From Lanius collurio (Eukaryota > Chordata > Aves > Passeriformes > Laniidae), in the NCBI GenBank assembly GCA_020086605.1, contig JACBWW010000008.1, positions 25,681,441-25,745,440 of the forward strand: a stretch of 64,000 bases of DNA. The letters run 5' to 3'. The position numbers and the translations under genes are program-made. Positions 27,441 to 39,400 of this stretch are shown here, piece by piece. Each line of letters opens with the position of its first letter. Position 1 is the stretch's first letter. Under the pieces are notes generated by a model that was not told the origin of the DNA, did no database searches, and saw nothing but the letters and a program-made list of their open reading frames with translations.

Positions 27441-30400
27441 CTTTTTGTATGTTTACTTTCCATAAAGTTACTGGGTTGAAATTGAAGATGAAATTAAATA
27501 CAAAATCTTAAGGAAATGCACAGTAAACAAAAGGAATTGGGAGGATGGTTGGACAATTTACACAACCAATGTGACTATATGGATAATTTATATTATTTTG
27601 GTGGTTAAAAAATGTCTGATTTTCCTTTAACAAGGCATGAAAAAATTAAAAAGTCAGTATGTCTCAGCTACTGATCTGGAAGTCTATGCTACAGTAGGAA
27701 ATAAATTATCCCAACGCCTGTGTTTATATCTTACTTTTTTGTAGCAGCCTTGTTAACATTTAAGATATCTAGCCCATTTGTTTATTTCTCTTTGCTATTG
27801 GATTTATTTGTACAGTTTTTCAAATGCACTTAAAAAGATAAGGGTTTGTAAAACCTTTTTTTCTATGGTATAATATAATCCCTTGAACCTTTCAGATGCC
27901 TGGCTATTTCAAGAAATTGCGTGAGAAGTTTAAGCTAAATGAATAAAATTTTCAGGAATTCATGAGCAATTGAACATACCATCTTCAACCACACCCACAT
28001 TGTGGCCAACTCAAAAGCATCTAATCTCCAATGACAGCTTGTTCTAGCTTTACAAGTGTTAGTAAGGATCTAACAATTTAAAATATTTACTCAGCATACA
28101 AATCACTGGCATCTTGCTTATAATTTTGTGCTGTTTTTCACAAAATATATATTCCCTGTCTACTGAAGAATAGAAAGGGTTGCCAAGCCCCAATACTAGT
28201 TTATTGTTGAAATGTCTTTTCAGTCCCTTCTGGGGTCAACACAAAAGTTTTCTTGAGAATCTTTGATATAACTACTGTTTCAATTGTAACATATCTTCTC
28301 ATAGCATGATGGCCATACTCTAATGGCATTCAGAGAATTTTCTTGTAAAATCTCTGAGAAACCACATCCTAAATGTCTCATGCAATTAATGCCATGCATT
28401 TTGCCTAGGGTAGCCTTGAAATAGGATATTCTTGTTAGAAGCAGTATTACATAAATACAATTATTTTCAACTTCTAGAGATAATTTGGAGAACCTCGATT
28501 GCCTTTTGACAATCTGCATGAAGAGTACAGTGAATGTACGTTTTTCTCTGACTGTTTTACGACCATGGAGACATATTATTTTTGAGCACCACTTAGCAAG
28601 TCTACTGATTAGACAATTTAGAGCATTAGAATAGGAGTAAGTCAATATTTGGCAGATTTTGCATTTTTCTTGTGCAGTTATGCACAGCTGCTCTCTCCAG
28701 AATGCTTGATTGTTATTCACAAGGTAGCCAAGTTTATTTTTACTACTCTGTGCCATGTATGGCAGTCCAGCAATCATTGCTGTTTCATTTCAGTAACACC
28801 AGAATGAATGGTAAGAAATGTTGGGTTGTGATAATATATTAACATTATTTTATTTTGCAAGTAACTGTTAAACTAGAATACAGTTCATATTTCACAGTCT
28901 GACTTTTAGCATTGTCTTCTTAATAATAAAGTTCTTTGCATTTCTGTAAATTTTCTTCCTTCCTGAAAAGAATAATCTCTTCTGAAGTTTTAAGTGTCAC
29001 TCTGAATTTTTTGGTGATTGTTTATGTTTTTTTCTCCTTCCAAAAGTATTACTATTTTGTACTTAAAAAAAAAAGGGTTGATAGCAAATATTTCAGAGTA
29101 TTATTTAGGAAGGCTCTGTCACTCAAGTGAGAAATCAGTTGTGCTAGGTAGATTCTTTAGGAGAGCTCTGAGACAGAGTCAGCCTCTGATTTCTGCATAA
29201 AAATAATTTCTCCTTTGCTGTAGCCAACCATCTTGATTTTCTTGCATATATCTTATTCTTTTTCTTTGTATAATTTCACTCTTTATGTTTTAACATATTC
29301 TTTCACCTAAAACTCAGGTCCTCCAACTGTTTATCCTTCAATGATGGATCTTCACTTTGTTCTCCTGCAAATTTTACCAAAGCTGCCTTAGGAATTGTCA
29401 CAGGGTTTAATGTCAATATACAGTGTCAATATATAATGTCAAATACCTTTTTCTGGGTATGTCAGCCTCATCATTAGGTGGATATAGAGATCTGCCAAGA
29501 GCAGAAAAGATGTTGCTTCAACACAGAAGGCTGTCTTTTTTGTGGGCATTATTCCAAGTTTTGTCTACCTACATACCATAGACTTGTAGCTCTTAAGTCT
29601 TTTAACTGTTGTTTAGACAGGGAGTGTTACAGAGGTAGGAGAATCTGCTCCTCTGCACAACTTCTCACTGTTCAGATATTGTATGGGCCTTGTGGGTTTT
29701 TTGCCTTCTGCATCATGAGGGATTCTTTCCAGGTTTTATTTATCCCTATGATTTTTTTCTTCAGGGAAAAGGCACACTGGCAAGCCCTTCATCTCACCTG
29801 TCTTCTTCCTGTACTTTTAACTAGGTTTTTTGTAAACATACTGGGAAGTTTTGGAATCTTCCACAAAGTGCATGCTTTTGCAGAATAGAGGTTGTATGGG
29901 CTTATCTACATTTCACACCTATTGTGAGATTGCTGGCGATTACAGAAGCCCGACTTCAAAGACACAGCCAGTCCTGCATTCCCTCTTTCCTTTGGGGAAA
30001 CAGGTAGTCAGAAAACAGAATTGGATCCTTCCCCTCCCCCTTGAATGTCCCAGCAGACAACTGCAACATATACCTCTGGCAAAAGGAATTTAGCTAGTGA
30101 ATTGGAGTTTAATCACTACTCAGAAACTGCTTTTCATAGCACTTGCTTCACAACCTGACTCTATTTCACGGAGCCCCCCAATTAAAACAGCATTTCTCTG
30201 TGGACAGCTTCTGAGGATCTTCGCTCAGCAGCTCTCTGCGTCTCTGCCTTTCCTTCAAGCTCAGAACCCACAGGAGATTCTTTGACAATTCAGAGTCCTG
30301 TGGGAGTCTGGGTTCCTGCGCCATTTTTCAGAAAATGGTATGTAAATGAAGACATGCTGATAAATGAAGTGTATTTGAAAGGAAGGCGTTTTTTGGGACA

Positions 30401-33400
30401 GGATGATGATTCTAAGTACCGTGGGAGAGAGGGCACTGCCTGAGATTTTGCCAGTAATTTGGCTAGCACTTCAAAGTTTGTGAGACTTCCTGCTGATTTT
30501 CCATGAGCAACCATGATCCCTACCCTACCTTAAATTGCTTGTGGTCAAGGGGATTTTCTCAATTTGCCAGTGGTCAGCCTCACAAATTTTTCTCAAATGA
30601 TTGTTCTCGTCTATTGGGTCTTGACAATATTGACTGCAGAGAACCAATTTATAATATCTTTATGTGTACAAGAAGAATGTGGAAAATTGTATCATAATTT
30701 TCTTAACGTTTCCTGAAGGGCTTGAAAAAACCTTAAATTTCACTAAAAATAGTAACAATGCTTGTGACAATGTGCTAGACAAACCCTACCTATGCAGAAG
30801 GTGTAATCTGAAGGACATTACATGCATTTTTTAGGAAATAGAGAATAGTTGTAAGTATATCTCAACATGAATTATAGCTTCTTGCAATTTTATCAATAGG
30901 TTTTTAATGAGTAATTGGCTTGGTAGTATAGCAGACAGTGAAGTTAGTTTAGAGTTCAGTTTAGAATCAGAGTAACAACAGAAGTTAGTGTAAATGGCTA
31001 TATTTCACCTTGTCATGTGAATGCCATAAAAACCTCATTCTCTTTGCAAAATATCCATATACATCAGAAAGAACTGCATATTGTATTTACCCATTTCATA
31101 ACAAAGTGCAAATTTTTACAGACACAAGCCCAAGTCCCCATTATAAACTAAAGTGCTGGAAATAAGATCTTATGCACTTAACCTTTACCAGAATCAATCC
31201 TCCTTAGGAAAGAAATAGGAAATGCTCAATTAAAAAAGGCTTTTTCATGTCTATCCCTTGATAAAAGAGGTGTGAAAGAAATGTGTCTGAAGAAATGTTG
31301 CTCTCACTGAATAAAATCTCCCTTTTCTTGGGTTTGGTCTCTGTGAAAACTTCTGGACTGACAGCTCTAAAACCTCTCAGATTACAGAGCATTAAGCATT
31401 ATTTCTTGTAAATTATTCAACCCTGGCCTGAGAACAGTTTGGTTTCCACCTGGACTCACATCTAAGCATCTCAAATGGGAGAGCCAGTAGTGCTAATTGG
31501 TGGGTTAATACTGCAACATTGATTACTGTCTGCTAGAAAAGAGATCAAGCCCACCATCTGGTTTTCCACAGATCACCAAACAACCAAGTGATGATAACAA
31601 CTTAGTCCTTGCCAAACTTGACAGACGGAGTTCGACCAGTGAGTGTTTTCCAAACTCAAGAGCCATCTGTTCCCTACTTCTGGGTATTTCCACAACAGCA
31701 AAAAACTCTCAAAAGCCTCAAATCTTACCTTTTTATGAGCTATTAACCATGAAATTACTGTTCTAATCATACATATGTACCGCAAAATTTTGCCACAAAT
31801 AATAAATGTAAGAAAAATTTTGAGCAGTCTTTGGTAATAAGGAGACCTTTTCTTCCATGTGTTACACTGGATATGTCTACAGATTGGTGAGCAGAGCTGG
31901 AGCAGCCAGCTCGTCCTAGGCTGCACATTTTCATTAGTTCTCCAACTAGTGTTCCAGTATCTATTGATCCTCTGCCATTGCTGTAGGTGGTAGTGGAGAA
32001 GTGGGCAGAATGTCAGCAGTTATCCAAAGTTAATTAGAACCAGAAATAACAGCAAAAACACTTGTGCAGTCTACATTTCATTTCCCACATTGACAAGTTT
32101 GTGGGAGCCACACTGGAGGTAGATGACAGAGAAATAACTGCAATAACAGAAAAATCTGTCACATGCTGTATAGAAAAGTAACAAAGAATTGTGTTCTTTG
32201 AGGTTGGACAGTGTTTCAAAACTTCCTTAATTTGCTCTCCCTTTTCTGGCCATTGTAGATAAAACACCTAATTATTTTACCCCCTGATATTAATAGTGCT
32301 TCTACACTGAGCAAATTCTTAATTAGGAATTTAAAACACTTGCTATCAGATACTGTTTATAAATATCAGAAACTGACATTACTGCTTTAGCAACAAAGTA
32401 CTTTATTTTACCAATAGACATTAATATAAATGTCTCCCAGAAAAAGACCACCAAATCTGAAATTAATTTAAAGTAACACTGCTGATGTGGCATCAAGCAA
32501 CAGTAATGGCAAAACCCTAATTCCTGAGGAGCTGTAGAAACACAGCAAGCAGATCTATACAGAACAGTATTATGAAGGACATTAGGCCCTACATAGGCAA
32601 AGGATGTATACCATTATCTTTAGGTGCTTACATATGGTTTTTCATCATTATAAGCAGATTCATAATTTTATATTTTAAATTAATGAGAAAAGTGAAAACC
32701 ATACAGTAAAGCCATAAAGTTCTTACTCACCCTGTAAAGAGTGGTTATTTTATGAAATGTGTTGCCACTTTGAAAATCTCTAGCTAAAGAAAAATTATCG
32801 TAAGTGATCATGTAATCATTTAAAAGAAAACTAGTTTAAAAAATTGCATGTTTTTCTCATCAAATTCTCTTTCTAATGCTAATTCAAAGTATGTAGCAAT
32901 ATTTTGAATTTACATTTTGGTGCATTCCAAATTAAAAGGCTGTTTGATGTACTGGATTCCTCTCCATATACTCTTAAAAGGCATTTAATCAGGTGTTATC
33001 TTTCAGTCCTTTGAATAAGTAACATTGCCATTGTTGCCCAAATTGCATCTGAAAGATGCATGTGTAAGATTGTGAGCGACTGAGAGAGAATAAACTTAGG
33101 TTTGCATTTATCAAGGGAAAACTGGAAAGATTGAGGCTCTATTTATTTTATGCCTTTGCTTAGAAATATGTCTTCATTTAATTCATTAAGAATTTCAATT
33201 CATCCTTGCAAGGTGTTAATTTTTTGATACTTTAGGTAAATAAAAGTTACTTCCTGAGCGTTTTGCTGCAACTGGCTTTGGTTGGAAAAGATACAATTGA
33301 AAACACTCAATTCAGTTATTTTATCTGGATCTTTGAGACAAGAATTCATAAAACAGCTGTTCTAGTTGGGTTTTTTCAGCAAAATTTTTCTTAGGAATAA

Positions 33401-33585
33401 CTAGAATAATTTAATGGCTCTTCCTTAAAATTCATGCAGTTGTCAAAGCCAAAACTCTTCAAGCCAGAACATTCTTATCAGTGCAGAAGAATTTGGGAAC
33501 TCATTTGTAATGCAAATCACCCAGTCACATCGTTATTGTCAAATGCACTTGAGAACAGAATATTCCTATTGAACAAATTACTCAC
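27441..33585 (-). other. SLC1A3: SLC1A3 intron 2 (proximal to exon 2), no gene recognised
   Basis: This is intronic sequence without a supported gene. It holds the longest frame in the window outside the retroelement (28280-28777, minus, 165 residues), which has no start context, domain, composition or paralogy that I recognise. A 136-residue frame at 29478-29888 (plus) is similarly unremarkable. No repeats were recognised with confidence, and some segments (28900-29300, 32600-33000) are very AT-rich. Confidence 0.6.
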
Positions 33586-33766
33586 CAAGAATCACAGCAA
33601 CAACGGTGAAGAGCACAAAGGCATTCCTCATTAAATAACTTTTTACATCGTCCTTTGTTATGCTCTGCACTTTTTTTTTTGCCAAAAGTGTACGTTTCCG
33701 GACTCCTTGTTGAATTCGTTCCATCCTACTTCCAGGTTTTGGATCTTCTCCGTTACCTTTAGTCAT
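33586..33766 (-). CDS. SLC1A3: SLC1A3 exon 2, coding part with start codon (N-terminus and TM1)
   Basis: This is the first coding exon of the glial glutamate transporter EAAT1/GLAST. Translation starts [20 protein letters not shown] and continues through the basic [20 protein letters not shown] to the start of TM1 ([14 protein letters not shown]). Length and sequence match the mammalian N-terminus closely. The ATG at 33766 is the conserved family start. Its Kozak context is weak (T at -3), and there is no upstream ATG in the exon 2 part of the leader. The exon ends with a donor (CTTG before gtgagt) after 60 codons plus one base, phase 1, joining exon 3 to make the glycine codon. TM1 occupies roughly residues 48-69 and is split between exons 2 and 3. 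No disruption is seen. Confidence 0.97.
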
Positions 33767-33858
33767 TTATCTTGCTGAAAGCTTTCTTTTATATTTAACT
33801 TCTGTCAGTATTCCTTCAGAAAAGTGGAGGACTCTTCAGTAGGAGGCACTGGAGAAAC
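33767..33858 (-). other. SLC1A3: SLC1A3 exon 2, 5' UTR part
   Basis: These 92 nt of leader lie between the splice acceptor (tgccttgcag before GTTTCTCC) and the start codon. The acceptor has a pyrimidine tract. The segment contains no ATG, so it adds no upstream open reading frame. The acceptor position is inferred from the sequence and should be confirmed with RNA reads. Confidence 0.85.
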
Positions 33859-35604
33859 CTGCAAGGCAAGAAATATCAAACATTGCAGTAAGATTTTAGA
33901 GGAATGATTAGCTATATATTTACATAGAAGAAAATATTCTTCAGGTTTCGGTAAAACTTGTATTGTTCATAATATCTAAGCAGTTTTTGATGTAAAGCCT
34001 CTGTGTCTTTGAAAGAAGGATTATATGGAATGATCAGATAAATGTCCTGTGCATTCAGAGATTAACCTGCGCTGTTGTCATGCTGTAAAAACCAGGAGTA
34101 ACTTTTTTTAATATTTGCTATTGATATACAAATATAAAATCAGTACAAAACATGGCAACTTCAGGCATTCTAACATTTAAAACTATCTGTCAGGCTTGCT
34201 TTTGCTCTTTTTATCAGGCCATTATTATCTGGAAAGAAAAATCTAGCTCACCTTCACATTAACCATTGAAGAGAAATATTTTGCTCAAACTGGTACATTT
34301 ATCTTGTTCTACTTTTCAGATTTTTAAAAAGGATTGAATACATTGGCTCAAATCCTTCTTTTCATGTGGAAAAAGGCAGTAGCAATAGTTTATTTATCCC
34401 TCAACCACTATTTAGAAGATATGCCTTTGACAATTTTATGTTGATAACATTCATCTTTTAAGTGTATAAACTACTCCAAGCACATCTGTAAAACATCAGA
34501 AGTAATATCCTACTTTATTTGTTACTTCAGACTGTAACACCAACTCACATTGCAGAGTAAGGTTTAGCTTGTCCTGATAGCAATTATGAGCATGTATCAT
34601 AGAATCACAGAACTTACTAAATTGGAAGGGACACAATCAGGATCATGGACTACAAATCCTGGCCCTGTGCAGGGCCCAAGAACCCCAGAACTACACCATG
34701 TCTGATTTTAAGAAATTACACGCTGAATCTACGTTAAACTGTTCTAATATTAAATGGTTTCATTAAGATGTTACTTTTTAATTTAGGTGGTAGTTCGTTT
34801 TTTTTTTTTGTTTGTTTGGATGACTGCTGAGTATGGGTTTGTTTAATAATGGAGCCTCCTCAAAGGCATTTTCTGGACTGAGAATCTCATTTTGTGAAGT
34901 CTTAGTTAATATACATTGGCATTTTTTTAAAAAATAAATTAGAAATAAATAAACAGATAAAGTTAGGTTTTTCTGATGAAATTTGTCTCTTTTTACAGGC
35001 AGTTCAACTCCAATATCTCATTTTCAACAAATTTAGTGTGAAAACAACGGGTTTTTTTATTTTCTTAGGACGCACCTAAAATATAAATACACAGGGGTTT
35101 CAGCCAGCATGTTTTAAACAAAATCACACGCTGTAACGAGTTTATTTTGGTGGATTTTGATCACTGCTTTTACCATATGTTTCAAGACTGGCACTTTAGT
35201 GCAATATCCTCCCTGAATTTTAACAGAACACTATAAACTTTGCTGCTTTAGGGAGTGGAAACGTTCTGAGACAGAGGTAAATATTTAAATTACTAGCTGG
35301 TCTAACGTGGACAAGACTGCTGTGTGGAAGTATGAAATTTTTTTTCTCTGACCGATTAATGTAAGCATTTAAAAAAAAAAAATTAAAAAAAAAAAAGAAA
35401 GAAAAAGAGAGAGGGATCATTCACAATGCCTTTCTTTCCAGGATGTTTAATGCAGCTAATCTGTCCAGTACAATTTACATCAAGATCAAGAAAGAATATG
35501 GGTGCAGCCAAAAGGATCATTACATTAATTAAGATACAAAGACAGAGAAGTGAAAAATGAACACTTGGCGCGCAAACCCGCGCGGAAGGACAGGATGGGC
35601 TCAC
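33859..35604 (-). other. SLC1A3: SLC1A3 intron 1
   Basis: This intron of about 1.75 kb lies between the non-coding first exon and exon 2, inferred from the GTGAG donor at 35600-35604 and the CAG acceptor next to 33858. It contains a short CR1 tail (listed separately) and A- or T-rich runs near 34800 and 35370-35400. No coding exon is seen. Confidence 0.8.
34594..34740 (-). mobile_element. Short CR1 LINE tail
   Basis: The plus strand reads 'tatcatagaatcacagaact', then 'attggaagggacac', then 'ctgtgcagggccc'. This is the reversed 3' terminus of an avian CR1, whose 3' end carries the attctatga-type repeat. Only the last 100-150 bp remain. It lies in SLC1A3 intron 1. The inner boundary is approximate. 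Confidence 0.85.
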
Positions 35605-35900
35605 CTTTTCGGACCTTCCGTGCTTTCAAGAGCGCGGTGGATAAAGCAGGGGCTTCCCGGCGGAGAGCTCGGAGCTGCGGAGGGAGCGGCAGGGCGAAAA
35701 CTGACATCTGCATGTGCTCCGGAATACGGCAAGTTACTATCAGTGTAACTTAAGGAAAGGGGAGGAGACTGCGAGCCCGGCGCTGGGAAAAAAAAAAAAA
35801 AGACAAAACCAACCCACCCCAAACCACACATCAGCAGAGAGGGCAGAGCGGGGCTTCTGGAATATTGATTAGTCTTGGCACAGTGAAAGCAGGGTCACTT
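35560..35900 (-). promoter_or_regulatory. SLC1A3: CpG-rich SLC1A3 promoter region
   Basis: Against a very AT-rich background, 35565-35780 has many CpGs (for example ttggcgcgcaaacccgcgcg and cccggcggagagctcggagc) and overlaps the inferred first exon. This is a TATA-less, CpG-type promoter pattern. Which factors bind was not determined. Confidence 0.7.
35605..35835 (-). other. SLC1A3: SLC1A3 exon 1 (non-coding, 5' UTR); 5' end approximate
   Basis: A GC-rich block ends on the minus strand at GGTCCGAAAAG followed by gtgagccc, a strong splice donor at the expected distance upstream of exon 2. In mammals the first SLC1A3 exon is untranslated and the start codon is in exon 2, and the same layout fits here. 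The donor is well supported by sequence. The transcription start site is a guess, placed near the poly-A stretch at about 35790 or a little upstream. No TATA box was recognised. Confidence 0.7.
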
Positions 35901-36420
35901 TCTTTGTTTTTCCCTTTAGACCACTTTCACGCTTTGTCAGTTCAGCTTCGTTAGAAATGCAAAATCAGGATCCGGGAAGAATTGAAGGATCGCACACACA
36001 CAGGGCAGGGGAGGCTGCAGTGTTTCTTTATTAGGCATTCCAGACTGGAGATCTGAAAAGCCTAAACATAATTATATAACACTATCCCTGTGCTTTTTTT
36101 CAAATAAGTGATAAAATATCTGAGCGTGTTGCTTTGTTCTAAAAACAGGCACGGTGTGAAGCTATCACGTATTTTCTAATTCTTAAAGGCAGCTATTTAA
36201 GATCTACTCTTCCCAGGGTGGGGAACCAGACCTGTCTTTCAGAAGCAACTGGAGAATTATCAAGGAAAGAGTTTTCTCTCTAACATGATCAGTTATAATT
36301 CTTTGTATGTTTCTTGTAGATATTCAAAATACCTAGTAAAACTTGCCTCTTGTTTGGCAATTTAAACTCACTGATAGCAAGTCCCATTCAGCCAGTTTCA
36401 AGAGCAGAGAGTTAATGAAT

Positions 36421-36496
36421 GAATGCAAAGTGTAAAATATCCACTTTTGAGCAAAAAAGAATGCAAAGTGTAAAATATCCACTTTTGAGCAAAAAA
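36421..36496. repeat. Tandem duplication of a 38-bp unit (2 copies)
   Basis: The unit starts gaatgcaaagtgtaaaatat and ends cacttttgagcaaaaaa. Two head-to-tail copies (36421-36458 and 36459-36496) appear identical, which indicates a recent local duplication. It lies about 0.6 kb upstream of the SLC1A3 promoter region. Confidence 0.95.
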
Positions 36497-39400
36497 AAGT
36501 GGCTTTCAGTTTTTCTAGCATTTCAAGGTATGCATTATTGAAAAGGTATTTGCTGATGGGAGTCAGGGGAATTCCCAAAGAACTTTCCCTTTTAGAAGAA
36601 CACTTTCATTTAAACATTGGTAAAGTCAGATTAAAATATACCATAATTATATTTCTGTGCATTTTCCATGGGATTTGAAGAATTTTCTTGTAAGGTAAAT
36701 ATTGTAAATTGAAATTTATATAAACTTATCCTAAATATAGAATTCATCTCTATGTATTCATCTATAAAGATTTGTTTACAGATGATGTTGATGTTTAAAT
36801 TCTTTTCCAGAGAAGTAATTTTGACTATACAGGAAAAAGAATTATGTACTAGACTCACAAAGAATAGTTAGGTACAAAGAAAATTAGGAGCAGATTTGCT
36901 TCCACACAGTCAGAGTAAATGGTTTTGCTAAAGGGTATTCCAATTTGAATGTGATTCAAATAATGATGTATAACGTAGGCAAAAATAATCTAACAGTAAT
37001 TTCAAATTTTCTTATGATTAATGTAGGTTTGAGATTGATCTGTGTACCTCGGAATCTTGATCTTTGGTATCTAACTTAAGAAGGAAAACATCTACATTAA
37101 CTTATTAATTGACTTTAAAAATGAAGAAACAACACTGACAGTGTGTGTTGCAAAGACAGAAACACATGCTATATTTTCTTGCACCTGGCATCTTAAATGT
37201 CTGTCTCATTTTCATTTTTTGTGGTGCAGTTTTTAAATACTTCACCATTTTTTCTGTAGATGGGGACTGACCTTTTAACTAACCTTTGGCCTCTAGCAAT
37301 CTGCTTGTTTGATCTTTCTTTTTGGAGTATGTCTTGCCTTGTGCAAACCCCCCCAGACAGTTCTGCCCTCTGCTCATATGAATAGTAATGATCCACTTGA
37401 CTTAATGGGACAAGGTCAGGCCCCAAGTGAGGCGGTCCAAAAGTATTTCATCATTTAATGCTTTCATCAATACCAGAGTCGATGGGAAATGAGGATAATT
37501 CTGTGAGAGAATTAGCTATTCAGTGAAACAAAATGAAAATAAACAATAATCAGTAGGACAACTCAGCTTAACTTAAGCAGTGATACTTTTATTATCTCTA
37601 GGAGAACAACGTATTATTACACAGCTCATAGAAAAACAAAATAGGCTTTTATGGCAATATGTTAAAAATTTTTGGTCTTTTTACTTCTCTCCTTCACTTT
37701 CTGACATCCATTTATTTTATTGATTTCAACTTCCAAGATTATTATCCCTTATAAAACCTCATGTATTTTAGATACCCTTGGATAGCAAGAAAATAGAGTC
37801 ATGTAAGTTCAGAGCATGGTGTCACCCTGCAAAACATGACACCATGGAAATAATAGATGTAATTAAAAGATGTAAGATGTACTGGAATTTCCCTTAGTAG
37901 ATGCAATAAATTTAATGGGTTTAGTATGCAGTATTTCATACTAGGACAAATTTAAAATGTTTTTGGCTATGTTCTTCTAACTGTAGCATTTTCAGCAGTG
38001 TTAGTTTCTGAGAAGACCAATTTAGACAAAGTTAGACACATGGCAGAATTTAGTTTGGATCAGCCAAGGCAAAGAATACAAAAACCCATTGTTATGTTTC
38101 GTAGGGTAACACCAAGTACCAGCCATCAGTACAACCACCAGTTTTACATAGATGAAATAATCTCTATGTGCTTCAGGGTGGTATTTTTTTTCCATAAAAA
38201 TTGACAAGGAATGACCTGAGGCGTGGATGAGCCTGCCTGTGTTGACATACTAGCTCAGCATGCTAATATGTGCTTTGGGTTCCAGTTTCAGCCCTTCTTT
38301 GATAATGCCCGAGGTGGCTCGCAAACAGTGAAGTGCAAGTATAGGGCAAGGACTGGCCATGACTTGAGCTTCATCCTCCCAGGCAATGTGGATCCAGCCA
38401 GCTGAAACCATGTGCTGTGGCAAACCCAAGCCCTGTTTGGTTGTGGCCGACAAAGTCAGTCACTGGATGTACTTTGCACAGTATCTGAGTGCCTTTGTGA
38501 AATAAGTAAAGGTATTAGAGTAGAAGCTGCTGCTCCAACATAAAGTATTGTTATTTCCAGCTGACAAGAGCTATCAAACAAAAACCCAGGGAAGCCATTT
38601 GTAGCAAATACAAAAAGTGGAAATGAAGCAACAAATCCTTTAATTTCCCATATAGCAATAAATGTGGTATACAACTGCATGGATCCCAGCTGAAATAAAC
38701 TTTAACATTCAAAGTAACACAGGTTTCACATTAATAAGCCAGCACTATAAATTAATATTGGCTTAATATCTGAAGTGTTGGACTTCTAGATGGAAGCTCA
38801 GAGAAATACTGATGATAACACAATGGTAAAACTGGAGTAAAATTCTTGTGAAAGAATATGTTTATTCATGCTAAATGGCATGTCAGGATGTTCCCATATT
38901 TCAATTAAGTTGAACAAAATAAGAAAACATATGATTCTCTTTCAAGCTCCAATCCATCTTAGAACTCTCTATTACCATTATACACTATTGTATCAGTGGA
39001 GAAGTCGAGCCTCTAAGAGGTTGAATTTAATCCATACAAGTTAGCAAATATTTGGCAAAACTAAGCCTTAGGCTTCTGAATGTTTCCACAGGACGATGGC
39101 ATGGTTTCCTTTCTGAGATACGTGGCTGGCTCTTTTGAGCATGCTAAGATGAGTAGGAGAAATTGAGGTTTAGAGTTTTCTTCTTTTCAAATCAGAGGGG
39201 AATTGGATTTTGGCCCAGCAAGTGTGAAAAATGTACTGTATTTTCTATTAAGATTTGATATGCAGAAAGCTATTACACAGCTTTATTGAAGATATTGTGC
39301 TGTGATTTATATACTTGCATGGGCACTGCAATCATCAAAAAAGTCACAGGCGATGTTCACTTAGCAAGTACGAAGAGCTGCAGGAAAAGATCTGCAGATC

